Source of the DNA: Rhizosaccharibacter radicis
GTDB lineage: Bacteria; Pseudomonadota; Alphaproteobacteria; Acetobacterales; Acetobacteraceae
Length of the DNA stretch: 64,000 nt
Direction of reading: 5' to 3'
NCBI GenBank assembly: GCA_024508355.1
Contig: JAMZEJ010000002.1
Location: 248,001-312,000 of the forward strand
Position 1 is the first letter of the stretch, and each line of letters opens with the position of its first letter. Below are positions 52,063 to 61,258 of this stretch, piece by piece. Under the pieces are notes generated by a model, which worked only from the letters and a program-made list of their open reading frames with translations, made no database searches and was not told the DNA's origin. The position numbers and the translations under genes were made by a program.

Positions 52063-52524
52063 TTACTTGTCGTAGTCGTAGCCGTGCAGCTTGTTCAGGC
52101 TGTCCTTGGTGGCACCGGGCAGCACCAGATGGCCGGCCTTGTTCACCTTGAGCCGGGAGAACGGCACCTCGACCAGCTTCGAGCCGATGCCGAGGAAGCC
52201 GCCCACCGAGACCACCGCCATCGCCGGCTTCTCCCGCTCGGACAGAAGCAGATCGTCCAGCGTGCCGATGGAGGTGTCGCCGCTGTTGTAGACGTCGGAT
52301 CCGATCAGCTTGCCGGCGCGGAGGAAGCCGTCACGCGTCACCTTGGACGTGGTGTCGTTGCCGGCCGCGCTCTTGGCCGACGGGGCGGTCGCGTCCGGAC
52401 CGTTCGCGGCGGCAGGCGTGGTGTTGACCGTGGAGGAACCGTTCTGCTGCGCCAGCGCGGTGCCGGACAACAGTGCCAGGCCGGCGGCGGCGGCAAGAAC
52501 GGAACGGCCGAAGGTGGGACGCAT
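52063..52524 (-). CDS. Exported PRC-barrel domain protein
   Basis: 153 residues. A signal peptide (RSVLAAAAGLALLSGTALAQ) and a Ser/Thr/Ala/Asn-rich linker lead into a PRC barrel (GFLRAGKLIGSDVYNSGDTSIGTLDDLLLSE, VSVGGFLGIGSKLVEVPFSRLKV). PRC-barrel proteins are common in the periplasm of Alphaproteobacteria, often under stress; function is unknown. AGGAGC eight bases before the ATG supports the start. Confidence 0.9.
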   Translation of the reverse strand: MRPTFGRSVLAAAAGLALLSGTALAQQNGSSTVNTTPAAANGPDATAPSAKSAAGNDTTSKVTRDGFLRAGKLIGSDVYNSGDTSIGTLDDLLLSEREKPAMAVVSVGGFLGIGSKLVEVPFSRLKVNKAGHLVLPGATKDSLNKLHGYDYDK

Positions 52525-52777
52525 GGTGATGCTCCTGCGAAGCCCCCGAACGGGGGGCGGTCGCCGAGCACAACGCCGCTCCGCGCGGGTGGATCGACTG
52601 CCACGATAAGACCTTGGTTGTGGCCCATCTGCGGCGACGCATCGCGCCGCGGCGTCCGCGCGCGGTCCACGCACACGTCTCCCGCAGCCGCGCCCATGGT
52701 CATGCAATGTCACTGGCCTCCCGGGCACCTGGCGGGGATAGGGATGCTCCCGTTCCTTCTACCCGCCCCGGGCCGCC

Positions 52778-54349
52778 TTGCGCTTCCTCGCATTATTCCT
52801 CGCCGTCCTGTTGCTCGCTCCCACCGCGGGTGCGCGGGCGCAGACCGACTCGCCCGATCGGGAGGAAGCCTATGGCGGTCCACTGCCGGCCACGCCCGCG
52901 CCCGACACCAGCGTCGGAAGCTGGGGGGTGTTCAACGCGCAGAACGGCCAGGCCGCGGGGTGGGGCCCGGTCGCCCGCTACGCGCAGGCGCGCTGGGCGG
53001 AGGACTGGAGCTGGCTGCGCGACCGGTCCGCCGCCGGGCGCCACGACTGGTTCGACCGGCTGAAGTTCATCCGGCTGGACGACCGGGGCAGCGTCTACCT
53101 GACACTGAGCGGCGAAGAGCGGCTGCGCACCTTCCACGAGTCCCGCCCCTTTCTCGGCACCCAGCGGCCCGTTGATTCCGACCGGTTGCTGGTGCGCAGC
53201 GTGCTCGGGGCCGATCTGCATCTGGGGCCGGACATCCGCACCTATGTCGAGCTGGTGAACGGGATCGCGGGAGGGCGCCGCTATTACGGCTACAATGCCG
53301 GCAATCAGCGCTCGCGTCTCGAACTGCAGCAAGGGTTCCTGGAGATATCGGGCACGGTGCTCGGCGCCCGGGCCGGCGTGATCGGCGGGCGGCAGGTGTT
53401 TCTGGACGCGCCGCCCTACGTGCTGTCGCTGCGCGACCTGCCGAACCTGGTGCAGAGCTGGAACGGACTGCGCGGCTACGCGGTATGGGACCGGTTCCGG
53501 CTCGACACCTTCTACCTGCTGCAAACCGACTGGCTGCCGGCGGCGATGCTGGCGGACGACGCCAACTGGAACGCCCGGCTGTTCGGCGCCTACGGTTCCT
53601 GGGGATTGCCGGGCTTCCGGATGGCCGGCAGGCCGGGGCAGCTGTTCGCCGACCTGTTCTATTACGGCTACCTGTATAGCGGCGCGATGGCGGCGATCGG
53701 CGGCCCGGGCGGCAGCCTCGACGGTTCCACCCGGCGCGACAATGTCGGCGTACGGCTATGGGGCGCGGCCGGCCCGGTGGAGCTGAGCGTGGGCGGCATC
53801 CACCAGGGTGGCCGCTTCCATCCGCGCGGCGGCGGCAGCAGGCCGGTGGATGCCTATTCGGTCAATGCGAGCGTGAGCTACCGCTTCGCCGGCCTGCGCG
53901 GCCGGCCCGCCGCCGGCATCCAGGCGGACCTGTTCTCCGGCGGCGACGCCCGCCGCCGCACCGGCACCGTCGGCACCTATGCCGCACCCTATTTCAACGT
54001 GCCGTTCTACAACGACGTCACCACCTATCTCGGGCCGCAGAACGCCGTCAGCGCCGGGCCGGTGGCGGAATGGAAGCCCTGGAAGCAGGTGACCCTACGA
54101 GCCCACCTCCCCTTGTTCTGGCGCGCCAGTACGAACGACGATCTCTACGGCACCAACCGCGTCTACAGCTTCCGCGATCTGCATGGCGGCTTCGTCGGCG
54201 CGCTGCCGCAGGCCGGCATCGCGTTCCAGGTGACGCCGCATCTCGCCTGGTCGCACGACCTGGCCGCGTTTCTCGCCTCGTCGTCGCTGCACCGTGCCGG
54301 TGGCCGCGATGGCGGATTCTACATGCAGACGCTGGACTTCAAGTTCTGA
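52778..54349 (+). CDS. Outer-membrane porin of the alginate-export family
   Basis: 523 residues. A signal peptide (LALFLAVLLLAPTAGARAQ) is followed by a beta-barrel chain: KFIRLDDRGSVYLTLSGEERLRTF, GADLHLGPDIRTYVELVNG, the conserved GGRQVFLDAPPY..., and a last strand ending LDFKF with a terminal Phe recognised by the BAM machinery. Relatives include AlgE-type alginate exporters and other porins of the family, so a substrate is not implied. The start is TTG without a clear ribosome-binding site; the signal peptide makes it credible. Confidence 0.88.
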   Translation: MRFLALFLAVLLLAPTAGARAQTDSPDREEAYGGPLPATPAPDTSVGSWGVFNAQNGQAAGWGPVARYAQARWAEDWSWLRDRSAAGRHDWFDRLKFIRLDDRGSVYLTLSGEERLRTFHESRPFLGTQRPVDSDRLLVRSVLGADLHLGPDIRTYVELVNGIAGGRRYYGYNAGNQRSRLELQQGFLEISGTVLGARAGVIGGRQVFLDAPPYVLSLRDLPNLVQSWNGLRGYAVWDRFRLDTFYLLQTDWLPAAMLADDANWNARLFGAYGSWGLPGFRMAGRPGQLFADLFYYGYLYSGAMAAIGGPGGSLDGSTRRDNVGVRLWGAAGPVELSVGGIHQGGRFHPRGGGSRPVDAYSVNASVSYRFAGLRGRPAAGIQADLFSGGDARRRTGTVGTYAAPYFNVPFYNDVTTYLGPQNAVSAGPVAEWKPWKQVTLRAHLPLFWRASTNDDLYGTNRVYSFRDLHGGFVGALPQAGIAFQVTPHLAWSHDLAAFLASSSLHRAGGRDGGFYMQTLDFKF

Positions 54350-54358
54350 CCCGCGGGT

Positions 54359-55135
54359 TCACCGCCGGCGGAGCAGGCGCGAGGCCCTCCGCAACGGTGC
54401 GGTGATGCGCCAGGAGGAGGAACGTTCCAGTTCCGCGATGCGGCGCTCCAGTCCGCGCCGGACCGCTGCCGCATGCTCGTCGGTCTGGTTGAAGCCGGCG
54501 CGGTTGATGTTGGCGCTGCGGGTGATCACCACGTCGCAGAACATGTCCTGCTGGAGAACGAAATATTCCATCGCGAAATCATGGGCGATCATGAACTCGT
54601 TGGTGGCGTCGATCACCCCGAAGCGCAGGCCGGAGGCATCGGCCGGCGTCAGCACGTAGTCGTTGACGATGATGCGCCCCGAGCTCTTCACCTTCGGCAG
54701 GCAGGCCTGGAGGTCCGCCCGAACGGCATCGTAGGTGTGATCGGCATCCACATAGATGACATCGACCGAATCGTCGGGCAGCGCCGCGATCCCGGCGGCA
54801 CTCCCGCTTCTGATCACCGTCACGAGGCCGGTCCCGATCTCCCGCTCGAACCTGTGCTCGTAGAAGCCCTGGTGGCCCCAGCCCTCGAACACTTCCGCCG
54901 ACGGGCGCCCCCAGAGAAGCTCCACACGGTCGAGACCGAAATCGTCGATGGCGACGAAGGATCGCGGCGCGCAGATCGTCATGACCTCGTGCGTGAACAC
55001 CCCGATGCCGACGCCGACCTCCACGAACGCGCAGTTCCGGGGCAGCCTGTGCAGCATGTCCCGCCTTGAGGCGACGACACGGGCGGCGGATAGCAGGTGG
55101 GGCGGGATCTCGATCGGCATGGCGGCGTCCAGCAT
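54359..55135 (-). CDS. Class I SAM-dependent methyltransferase
   Basis: 258 residues. The SAM-binding motif reads CAFVEVGVGIGVFTHEVM, followed by SFVAIDDFGLDRVELLWG and DSVDVIYVDADHTYDAVRADLQACLPKVKSSGRIIVNDYV, the Methyltransf_24 pattern. The C-terminal RIAELERSSSWRITAPLRRASRLL is a tail often found in cell-surface glycan enzymes. It probably modifies a surface sugar. It ends nine bases from the stop of the converging porin gene. An ATG five codons in is a second start choice. Confidence 0.88.
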   Translation of the reverse strand: MLDAAMPIEIPPHLLSAARVVASRRDMLHRLPRNCAFVEVGVGIGVFTHEVMTICAPRSFVAIDDFGLDRVELLWGRPSAEVFEGWGHQGFYEHRFEREIGTGLVTVIRSGSAAGIAALPDDSVDVIYVDADHTYDAVRADLQACLPKVKSSGRIIVNDYVLTPADASGLRFGVIDATNEFMIAHDFAMEYFVLQQDMFCDVVITRSANINRAGFNQTDEHAAAVRRGLERRIAELERSSSWRITAPLRRASRLLRRR

Positions 55136-55288
55136 CCGCCGCCGGTTCGGAGCCTGTCAAAGCCTGTATCGCCACCGTGGACACGGCACACGGCATCACG
55201 CTCGTCGCGCCGGTGGCCGTTGCGCCACGGAACCGGACATGGCGGCGCCCTGTTGCACGGAAAGGTTTGTTTGGAGGCGACATCTTCC

Positions 55289-56386
55289 GTGACGTTCAGG
55301 ACCTTCTCCGGCCTGCTGCCGTTGCTGCTGGTGCCGGTTTCGCTCGCGGCCGGCTTCGTGCCGGACATCTCCCCGGTATGGGTGTTCGTGCTGGGAGCGG
55401 CCGCGACCGCGGTGCTGGCCGACTGGGTGCGGCGTGCCACCGAACAGCTGGCAGACCGGACGGGCAGCGCGGTGGGCGGCCTGCTCAACGTGTCGTTCGG
55501 CTCCGTCGCCGAGCTCGTGCTGGCCCTGTTCGTGCTGGCCGGCGGCCATGCGGCGGTGGTGCAGGCACAGGTCACCGGGTCCATCATCGGCACCGGGTTG
55601 CTGGGACTGGGGCTCGCCATGCTGGTGGGCGGCATCCGGCGGGACCGGCAACGCTTCAACCGCGACAGCATCGGCCTGCTGTCCACCCTGCTCATCCTGG
55701 TGCTGATCGCGCTGCTGTTGCCGGCGATCTTCGACCTGGCCCAGCGCAAAGCGAGCCCCGGCCTCGATCCCGCCCTGGCGGACGAGAAGCTGAGCCTTGG
55801 CACCGCGATCGTGCTGCTGGGTCTCTATGGCGCCAATCTCGCCTACACCCTGGTGACGCACCGGGACATGTTCGGCGGCGGAGAGGAAGACGATCCCGGA
55901 CACGACCGGGCGGCCTGGAGCCTGGGTCGCGCGCTCGGCGTGCTGATCGGCGGCACGGCGCTGGTGGCGGTGGAAGCCGAACTGGTGTCCGGCGCGCTGG
56001 AAGCCACCGCGGGGAGCCTGGGCTTGTCCTCGACCTTCCTGGGCATCGTGGTGCTGGCCCTGGTGGGAACGGCGGCGGATCTGTTCGCGGCCGTGGTGTT
56101 CGCGCGGCAGAACCGGATGAGCATCGTGTTCAGCATCTGCATCGGCTCGGCGATCCAGATGGCGATGGTGGTCGCCCCCCTGCTGGTGCTGGCCTCCTGG
56201 GCGCTCGGCCACCCGATGAACCTGGTGTTCGGCGACCCTCTCGATCTGCTCGCGATCGGCGCCACCGCGTTCGTGATACGGGCGATCAGCGCCGACGGGG
56301 AAACTACGTGGTTCGAAGGATTGTTGCTGATCGGGCTCTACGTGCTGCTGGCCCTGGCCTTCCTGTTCCTGCCGCATTCCCCCTGA
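55289..56386 (+). CDS. CaCA-family cation (calcium/proton) antiporter
   Basis: 365 residues with about ten membrane helices in two halves. The paired alpha repeats are FGSVAELVLALFVLAGGHAAVV in the first half and LVGTAADLFAAVVFARQNRMSI in the second, holding the acidic residues that bind cations. It exchanges Ca2+ (or Na+) for protons. The start is taken as GTG, 11 bases after GGAGG; upstream sequence in frame is basic and non-homologous. It diverges from the methyltransferase gene. Confidence 0.88.
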   Translation: MTFRTFSGLLPLLLVPVSLAAGFVPDISPVWVFVLGAAATAVLADWVRRATEQLADRTGSAVGGLLNVSFGSVAELVLALFVLAGGHAAVVQAQVTGSIIGTGLLGLGLAMLVGGIRRDRQRFNRDSIGLLSTLLILVLIALLLPAIFDLAQRKASPGLDPALADEKLSLGTAIVLLGLYGANLAYTLVTHRDMFGGGEEDDPGHDRAAWSLGRALGVLIGGTALVAVEAELVSGALEATAGSLGLSSTFLGIVVLALVGTAADLFAAVVFARQNRMSIVFSICIGSAIQMAMVVAPLLVLASWALGHPMNLVFGDPLDLLAIGATAFVIRAISADGETTWFEGLLLIGLYVLLALAFLFLPHSP

Positions 56387-56478
56387 GGCGGTCCCGGTTT
56401 GGCGGCAGGGCCGGAGGAGCGCATCACTGATACGTGGCGTGTCGGGCGAAGACCCGGCCTGCCGGGAGGATATCCGCC

Positions 56479-56619
56479 ATGACCCATCTGTTTCGCGGCG
56501 CCGTTCTGCTGGCGCTGCTCGGGCTGGGCGCCTGTGACGTGACCGGCGTCGCGCCGCCCTCAAGCCAGCAGAAGACCAACGCGGTGCCACTAGGGTCGCC
56601 GGGTTCCAACGCACCCTAG
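56479..56619 (+). CDS. Tiny lipoprotein, unknown function
   Basis: 46 residues. MTHLFRGAVLLALLGLGAC is a lipoprotein signal with the lipobox GLGAC, followed by a 27-residue Ser/Pro/Gln-rich tail (DVTGVAPPSSQQKTNAVP...). GGAGG lies ten bases before the ATG. Around its stop codon the arms ACTAGGGT and ACCCTAGT (56589-56596 and 56613-56620) can pair across a 16-base loop, perhaps a weak terminator. Confidence 0.65.
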   Translation: MTHLFRGAVLLALLGLGACDVTGVAPPSSQQKTNAVPLGSPGSNAP

Positions 56620-57000
56620 TTTCGCGCCGGGCTTCCGTCCGGCACAGGGCGCAGTCGTGGCGCCGTGGCCAGGCTCGGACGTTCTCGCGGTCGAACCTGC
56701 CGAGGGTTCTATCGCGCTTTCGAGTTCGAGCGCTTCGGCCAGCCCGATCGGACAGGTGCGCGACCATTCCGATCGACGGCTGCGGCGGCCGACCGGGAGG
56801 GTGGGATGCGGGTGTCAGGATGACGGAACGGGGATGCCCCCGGCGTCGCAACGGCGGCGGGGGACCACACCGGCAGAAGCTCCGAACGGCGCCGGCGGGC
56901 GTGGCCGATCGAGGCGGCCGTGGCGGACGGTCGTCAGCAGCCTGCCCGGCGGATGCGCGCGCGCCGGCAGGCAGGTTGCGGCCGCCCGGACGTAGTATGC
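56620..57000. other. Gene-free stretch between convergent genes
   Basis: 381 bases between the tiny lipoprotein gene and the yaiI stop. I see only weak dyads such as GCCGG/CCGGC near 56630 and no gene, repeat or strong terminator, although transcription of the long sugar operon must end here. Confidence 0.5.
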
Positions 57001-57510
57001 TCAGCCGGCGGCGAATCCCAGGCGCCTGAGCCGCACGACGGCGTTGTCCAGCGCCGACAGGAATGCGGACCGTTCCTTGGCGCCGAATGGGCGCGGGCCG
57101 CCGGTCATCTGGCCCTGCGAGCGCAGGTCGTCCATCAGGTTGCGGGTCGCCAGCGCCATGCCGATGGAGTCGCCGTCGAAGGAACGGCCATTGGGACGCA
57201 GCACTTCCGCGCCGTTCCGGACGCAGCGCGCCGCGAGCGGAACGTCGGATGTCACCACCACGTCCCCGCGGGCGGCCCGCTCCGCGATCCAGTCGTCGGC
57301 CACGTCCGGGCCCGCTTCCACCACCACGCGCTCCACCAGCGGATCGGGAGGCACCGCCATCAGGCTGTTGGACACCACGAACACCTGCAACCGGTAGCGC
57401 GAGGCGACGCGGAAGCATTCCGGCTTCACCGGACAGGCGTCGGCATCGACGAACACCCGGACACGCTGCCCGGCCGGCGCGGGAGGCAGGGGAGCGCCGA
57501 ACCCGGACAT
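57001..57510 (-). CDS. yaiI: YaiI/YqxD family protein (UPF0178, DUF188)
   Basis: 169 residues: RVFVDADACPVKPE, VVSNSLMAVPP, DWIAERAARGDVVVTSDVPLAARC, GRSFDGDSIGMALATRNLM, GPRPFGAKERSAFLSALD. The acidic DADACP and DVPLA segments give a PIN/NYN-like fold suggestive of a nuclease; activity has not been shown for most members. It begins four bases after the gntK stop, so it appears to be the last gene of the pentose-phosphate operon, a location with no clear metabolic reason. Confidence 0.93.
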   Translation of the reverse strand: MSGFGAPLPPAPAGQRVRVFVDADACPVKPECFRVASRYRLQVFVVSNSLMAVPPDPLVERVVVEAGPDVADDWIAERAARGDVVVTSDVPLAARCVRNGAEVLRPNGRSFDGDSIGMALATRNLMDDLRSQGQMTGGPRPFGAKERSAFLSALDNAVVRLRRLGFAAG

Positions 57511-57514
57511 AGTT

Positions 57515-58069
57515 TCAGCCAGACGCTCGCAGAGCCGACAGCGCCGCTTCCACCGTGGCGTCCGCGGTGTCGGCCACCTGGACGCGGATCACGGGCTCGT
57601 CGTCGGCCGGTTCTTCCAGCGTCTGCAACTGGCTGGGCAGCAGGCCGGCGGGCATGTAGTGCCCCTTGCGATGCGCCATGCGGGCACGCAACACGGCTTC
57701 CGGCACCTTCAGATACAGGAAGAACACGCCGGGCATGTGGTCCACTAGCTGATTGCGATAGGCGCGCTTCAGGGCGGAACAGGTGAGGATGCCGCCGCCG
57801 TCGGCCTCCTGATGCTGGCGGACCCAGCGCGCGCACCGGGCGAGCCAGGGCTTGCGATCCTCATCGGTGAGCGGGATGGAGGCCGACATCTTGGCCACGT
57901 TCTCGGGCGGATGCAGGTCGTCGCCCTCCTGGAACGGCCAGCCGAGCCGCTCGTGCAGCTGCAGCGCCACCGTGGACTTGCCCGAACCCGACACGCCCAT
58001 CACGATCAGGACCCGGGGCGCGATCGACCGGATGTCATCGTTCCGGACGATTTCCTCCTGATCGCTCAC
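57515..58069 (-). CDS. gntK: Gluconokinase
   Basis: 184 residues. The P-loop GVSGSGKSTVALQL, HPPENVAKMSASIPLTDEDR, LTCSALKRAYRNQL, FLYLKVPEAVLRARMAHRKGHYMPAGLLPSQLQTLEEP are all GntK hallmarks. It phosphorylates gluconate to 6-phosphogluconate, feeding Gnd encoded in the same operon. This matters in acetic acid bacteria, where glucose is first oxidised in the periplasm. The GTG start overlaps the rpiA stop (GTGA). Confidence 0.95.
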   Translation of the reverse strand: MSDQEEIVRNDDIRSIAPRVLIVMGVSGSGKSTVALQLHERLGWPFQEGDDLHPPENVAKMSASIPLTDEDRKPWLARCARWVRQHQEADGGGILTCSALKRAYRNQLVDHMPGVFFLYLKVPEAVLRARMAHRKGHYMPAGLLPSQLQTLEEPADDEPVIRVQVADTADATVEAALSALRASG

Positions 58070-58764
58070 GTGCCGCGCCCGACGGTGTGCACGCCGTTCG
58101 GGCCGGCGAGCAGCGCGATCTCCGCGCGCCCGATGAACAGGCCGCATTCCACCACGCCGACGATATCGCGGATCGCCCGCTCCCGCTGCGGGGCGTCCTC
58201 CATGGGGCCGAACACGCAATCCAATATGAGATTGCCGCCGTCGGTGACGAAGAAATCGCCCTTCGGATCGCGCCGCGGCTGTACACGGGCACCGATCGCG
58301 CCGAGGCGATGCGACGTCGCTTCCCAACCGAACGGGGTCACCTCCACCGGCACCGGCGCCTTGCTTCCCAGGTGACGCACCAGCTTGCTGTCGTCGGCGA
58401 TCACCACCATGCGGCGGGAATTGGCCGCGACGATCTTCTCGCGCAGCAGGGCGCCGCCCAGGCCCTTCACGAGATTGAGCGTTCCCTCCTCGATCTCGTC
58501 GGCGCCATCGATGGTGAGGTCGATCTCGGGATGGCGGCCGAAATCGGACAGGGCGATGCCGAGCTTGCGGGCCCGCTCCTCGCTCCGGATGGAGGTCGGG
58601 ATCCCGGTGAAGCGCAAGCCTTCGGCCCAGCGCCGTCCGAGCGCGTCGATCAGGAAATTCGCCGTGGAACCGGTGCCGAGGCCAACCACCATGCCGTCCT
58701 CGACGAGACGGGCCGCCGCCTCGCCTACGTCGCGCTTCAATCCAGCCGCCGGATCCTCGTTCAC
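58066..58764 (-). CDS. rpiA: Ribose-5-phosphate isomerase A
   Basis: 232 residues. The substrate loop VVGLGTGSTANFLIDAL, catalytic TIDGADEIEEG, LVKGLGGALLREKIVA, and DDSKLVRHLGSKAPVPVEV, GGNLILDC are present. It interconverts ribulose-5-P and ribose-5-P, the step after Gnd. GGGAGG eight bases before the GTG fixes the start at 58764; the frame is open further but without homology. It begins 20 bases after pgl. Confidence 0.95.
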   Translation of the reverse strand: MNEDPAAGLKRDVGEAAARLVEDGMVVGLGTGSTANFLIDALGRRWAEGLRFTGIPTSIRSEERARKLGIALSDFGRHPEIDLTIDGADEIEEGTLNLVKGLGGALLREKIVAANSRRMVVIADDSKLVRHLGSKAPVPVEVTPFGWEATSHRLGAIGARVQPRRDPKGDFFVTDGGNLILDCVFGPMEDAPQRERAIRDIVGVVECGLFIGRAEIALLAGPNGVHTVGRGT

Positions 58765-58784
58765 GCCGACATCCTCCCGCACGC

Positions 58785-59552
58785 TCAACCGTGCCCGTCT
58801 TCCTCCCCGGCGGACGCCTTGTCCAGCAGCCACACCAGTTCGCCTTCGCTGGTGATCGCCGATGCGGGCTGCGACGGGTCTCCCGAACGCACGAGAGGCA
58901 CCACCTCGGCCTTCGACTTGCCCGCCACGAGGAACATCACCGTGCGGCTGCTGTGGATGGCCGGGTAGGTCAGGGTCAGCCGCGTGTGCGGCGCGTCGTG
59001 CGGGACGCAGCTCGACACCCACTTCTCCTTCTCCTGCAGCACGTCGGTCCCGGGAAACAGGGAAGCGGTGTGACCGTTCTCCCCCAGCCCGAGAAGCACC
59101 ACGTCGAACAGCGGGCGTCCTTCTTCGAGCGTGTCGCGCCCGTAGAGCATGCGCAGTTCCCGCTCGTAGCGCGCCGCCGCCTCGTCCGGATCGCCGTCCG
59201 TGGGCATCCTGTGCACGTTCGCCGGCGGCACCGGCACATGCGACAGCAGCGCCTTGTTGGTCATGTTGTAGTTGTTGCTCTCGTCGTCGGGCGGCACGAA
59301 GCGCTCGTCGCCGAAGAACAGCTGAGTCCGGTCCCAGGGGAAGCGCGACGCATAGGGTTCCGTGGCCAGGATCTGGTAGAGCCGCTTGGGCGTGGACCCA
59401 CCCGACAGCGCCACGACGAACGGTCCGTCCGCTTTCGCGGTGGCGGCCTCCAGCAGCCGGTCGGCGACCCAGCGCGCCATCGCCTCGCTGTCAGCCAGGA
59501 TCTCGACGCGGCCATCCTTCACCGTGTGGCCACCGGCACGCGTTCCGCTCAT
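58785..59552 (-). CDS. pgl: 6-phosphogluconolactonase
   Basis: 255 residues of the DevB/SOL type: FVVALSGGSTPKRLYQIL, TQLFFGDERFVPPDDESNNYNM, DVVLLGLGENGHTASLFPGT, VPHDAPHTRLTLTYPAI. It hydrolyses the lactone made by Zwf. The start overlaps the HAD gene stop by ATGA. All conserved residues appear intact. Confidence 0.95.
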   Translation of the reverse strand: MSGTRAGGHTVKDGRVEILADSEAMARWVADRLLEAATAKADGPFVVALSGGSTPKRLYQILATEPYASRFPWDRTQLFFGDERFVPPDDESNNYNMTNKALLSHVPVPPANVHRMPTDGDPDEAAARYERELRMLYGRDTLEEGRPLFDVVLLGLGENGHTASLFPGTDVLQEKEKWVSSCVPHDAPHTRLTLTYPAIHSSRTVMFLVAGKSKAEVVPLVRSGDPSQPASAITSEGELVWLLDKASAGEEDGHG

Positions 59553-60373
59553 TCTTCTTCTCCCAGCACGAAGCGCTCGATCCCCTTGGCGAACCCTTCC
59601 TCCTCGGAGGAATCGCTCACGTGGGTCGCCTGCGCCTTCACCTCGTCCGACGCCTGGCCCATCGCGATCGACATCCCGCTCTTGCGGAACATCAGCACGT
59701 CGTTGGGCTGGTCCCCGAAGGTGGCGATCTGCGACGCCGGGATGCCCAGCATCTTCTCCAGGCTCAGCACCACGCCGCCCTTGTTGGCCTGCGGGTGGGT
59801 GATGTCCACGTAGTACGGCTGCGAGCGCGCCGCCGACGCGGTATCACCGAGCGCCTGCTGCACGTCGCGCTCCACGGTCTTCATCAGTTCGAGGTCGTCG
59901 CTGACGCCCACGATCTTCACCACGCGGTCGAGCGCGGGCCCGAAATCGGTGGCAACCTTGGGAGGGAACTTCACCGTCCATTGTTCCCGGGCCACATGCG
60001 GCCCTTCCGCGTCCGGCACCAGCCAGTCGTCGCCGCTATAGACCCACACATCGACCTTGTGGTCGCGCAGAACCGCGATCGCCTTTTCCGCGGCGTCACG
60101 CGGCAGGGTCTTCTGCTCGATGATCTCGCCGTCGGGCTTGACGAACATGCCGCCGTTGAAGCCCGCGACGGGTTCGCTGATCGCGAGCGGCTCGATCAGC
60201 ATCGACATGCCCTTCGGGGGCCGGCCGCTGGTCACCGCGAACCGGATCCCGCGCTCCCTGAGCTTGTGGACCGCCCGGATCGCCCGTTCCGTCAGCAGCT
60301 TCTCCTTGGTCACCAGCGTTCCGTCGACGTCCGCCAGCACCAGACGGATCTCGGCCTTGTCGGATTGCGGCAT
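59549..60373 (-). CDS. Cof-type HAD phosphatase (first of two in the operon, distal)
   Basis: 274 residues. The HAD nucleophile motif LVLADVDGTLVTKE (Asp-x-Asp), motif II VTSGRPPKGM, a C2b cap, motif III Lys in HPQANKGGVV, and motif IV FGDQPNDVLMFRKSG are intact. It belongs to the Cof/YbiV-like sugar-phosphate phosphatases. It is clearly a paralogue of the upstream gene: YYVDITHPQANKG here against YYLDVTHPDANKG there. Placed between zwf and pgl, it may remove stray phosphosugars; the substrate is not known. Confidence 0.93.
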   Translation of the reverse strand: MPQSDKAEIRLVLADVDGTLVTKEKLLTERAIRAVHKLRERGIRFAVTSGRPPKGMSMLIEPLAISEPVAGFNGGMFVKPDGEIIEQKTLPRDAAEKAIAVLRDHKVDVWVYSGDDWLVPDAEGPHVAREQWTVKFPPKVATDFGPALDRVVKIVGVSDDLELMKTVERDVQQALGDTASAARSQPYYVDITHPQANKGGVVLSLEKMLGIPASQIATFGDQPNDVLMFRKSGMSIAMGQASDEVKAQATHVSDSSEEEGFAKGIERFVLGEEE

Positions 60374-60385
60374 GCAGGGCGCTCC

Positions 60386-61258
60386 CTATGGGCCGGCGCG
60401 CAACTCGTCAGCCTCGTGGCCCGGCGCGCGCGGCAGGATGAATTCGTTCACCGCGAAGGCCCAGCCTTCCCGGTCGTTGGCTTCCGAAACGAGGTGCGCC
60501 TCCGCGGCGACGGCGTCGCTGGCGTTGCCCATCGCGATGCCGAGCCCTGCCTGCCGGAGCATCGGCACGTCGTTGCTCATGTCGCCGATGCAGGCCACCT
60601 CGTCCGCAGGGACGCGGAGCATCGCCGCGAGATCGAGCAGGGCCTGCCCCTTGTTCGCGTCCGGATGAGTCACGTCGAGGTAATAATCCGCCGATCGCCG
60701 GGCGCTGACCCGGTCGCCGATCAGCGCGCCGAGCTCGATCTCCATCCGCTCCAGCAGCGCGTAGTCGTTGCTGGAGCCGGTGAGCTTGCCCACCGCGCCC
60801 GTGACATCCCGCAGGTTCGACACCACCACCGGATCATACCCGATCGCCCGGCGCTCCTTGGGCACGTATGGCTCCGGACCGGCCTGGATGAACCAGTCCT
60901 GGCCGGCGAACAGCCAGCAATGGACATGGTGCTCCTGCAGCATGTCGAGCACGATCCGCAGGCTCTCCCGCTCCATGGCGCGGGTGGCGAGCACGCGATG
61001 ATCGGGCGAGACGATCTCGCCGCCATTGAGGCCGGCGCGCGGCGTATCGATGCCCAGCGGCTGGAGAAACTGGTGCATCCCCCGCGCCGGCCGGCTGCTC
61101 ACCAGACAGAGCTTCACGCCCGCCGCCCGGAGGCGGCCCGCGGCGGCGATCGTCTGGTCCGTCAGCCGCTTGTCGGGCGTGAGCAGCGTGCCGTCGATAT
61201 CGGACACGAGAAGCCGGATGCGCTGCGCCGGCGTCCGGCGGCCGGGAGGCAGGCTCAT
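60386..61258 (-). CDS. Cof-type HAD phosphatase (second of two in the operon, proximal to zwf)
   Basis: 290 residues. Motif I LLVSDIDGTLLTPDKRL, motif II LVSSRPARGM, motif III Lys in HPDANKGQALLDL and motif IV CIGDMSNDVPMLRQAGLGIAMGNA are intact. It follows zwf with an ATGA overlap and precedes the second HAD gene by 12 bases. The pair looks like an old tandem duplication with divergence in the cap domain, which decides substrate. Confidence 0.93.
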   Translation of the reverse strand: MSLPPGRRTPAQRIRLLVSDIDGTLLTPDKRLTDQTIAAAGRLRAAGVKLCLVSSRPARGMHQFLQPLGIDTPRAGLNGGEIVSPDHRVLATRAMERESLRIVLDMLQEHHVHCWLFAGQDWFIQAGPEPYVPKERRAIGYDPVVVSNLRDVTGAVGKLTGSSNDYALLERMEIELGALIGDRVSARRSADYYLDVTHPDANKGQALLDLAAMLRVPADEVACIGDMSNDVPMLRQAGLGIAMGNASDAVAAEAHLVSEANDREGWAFAVNEFILPRAPGHEADELRAGP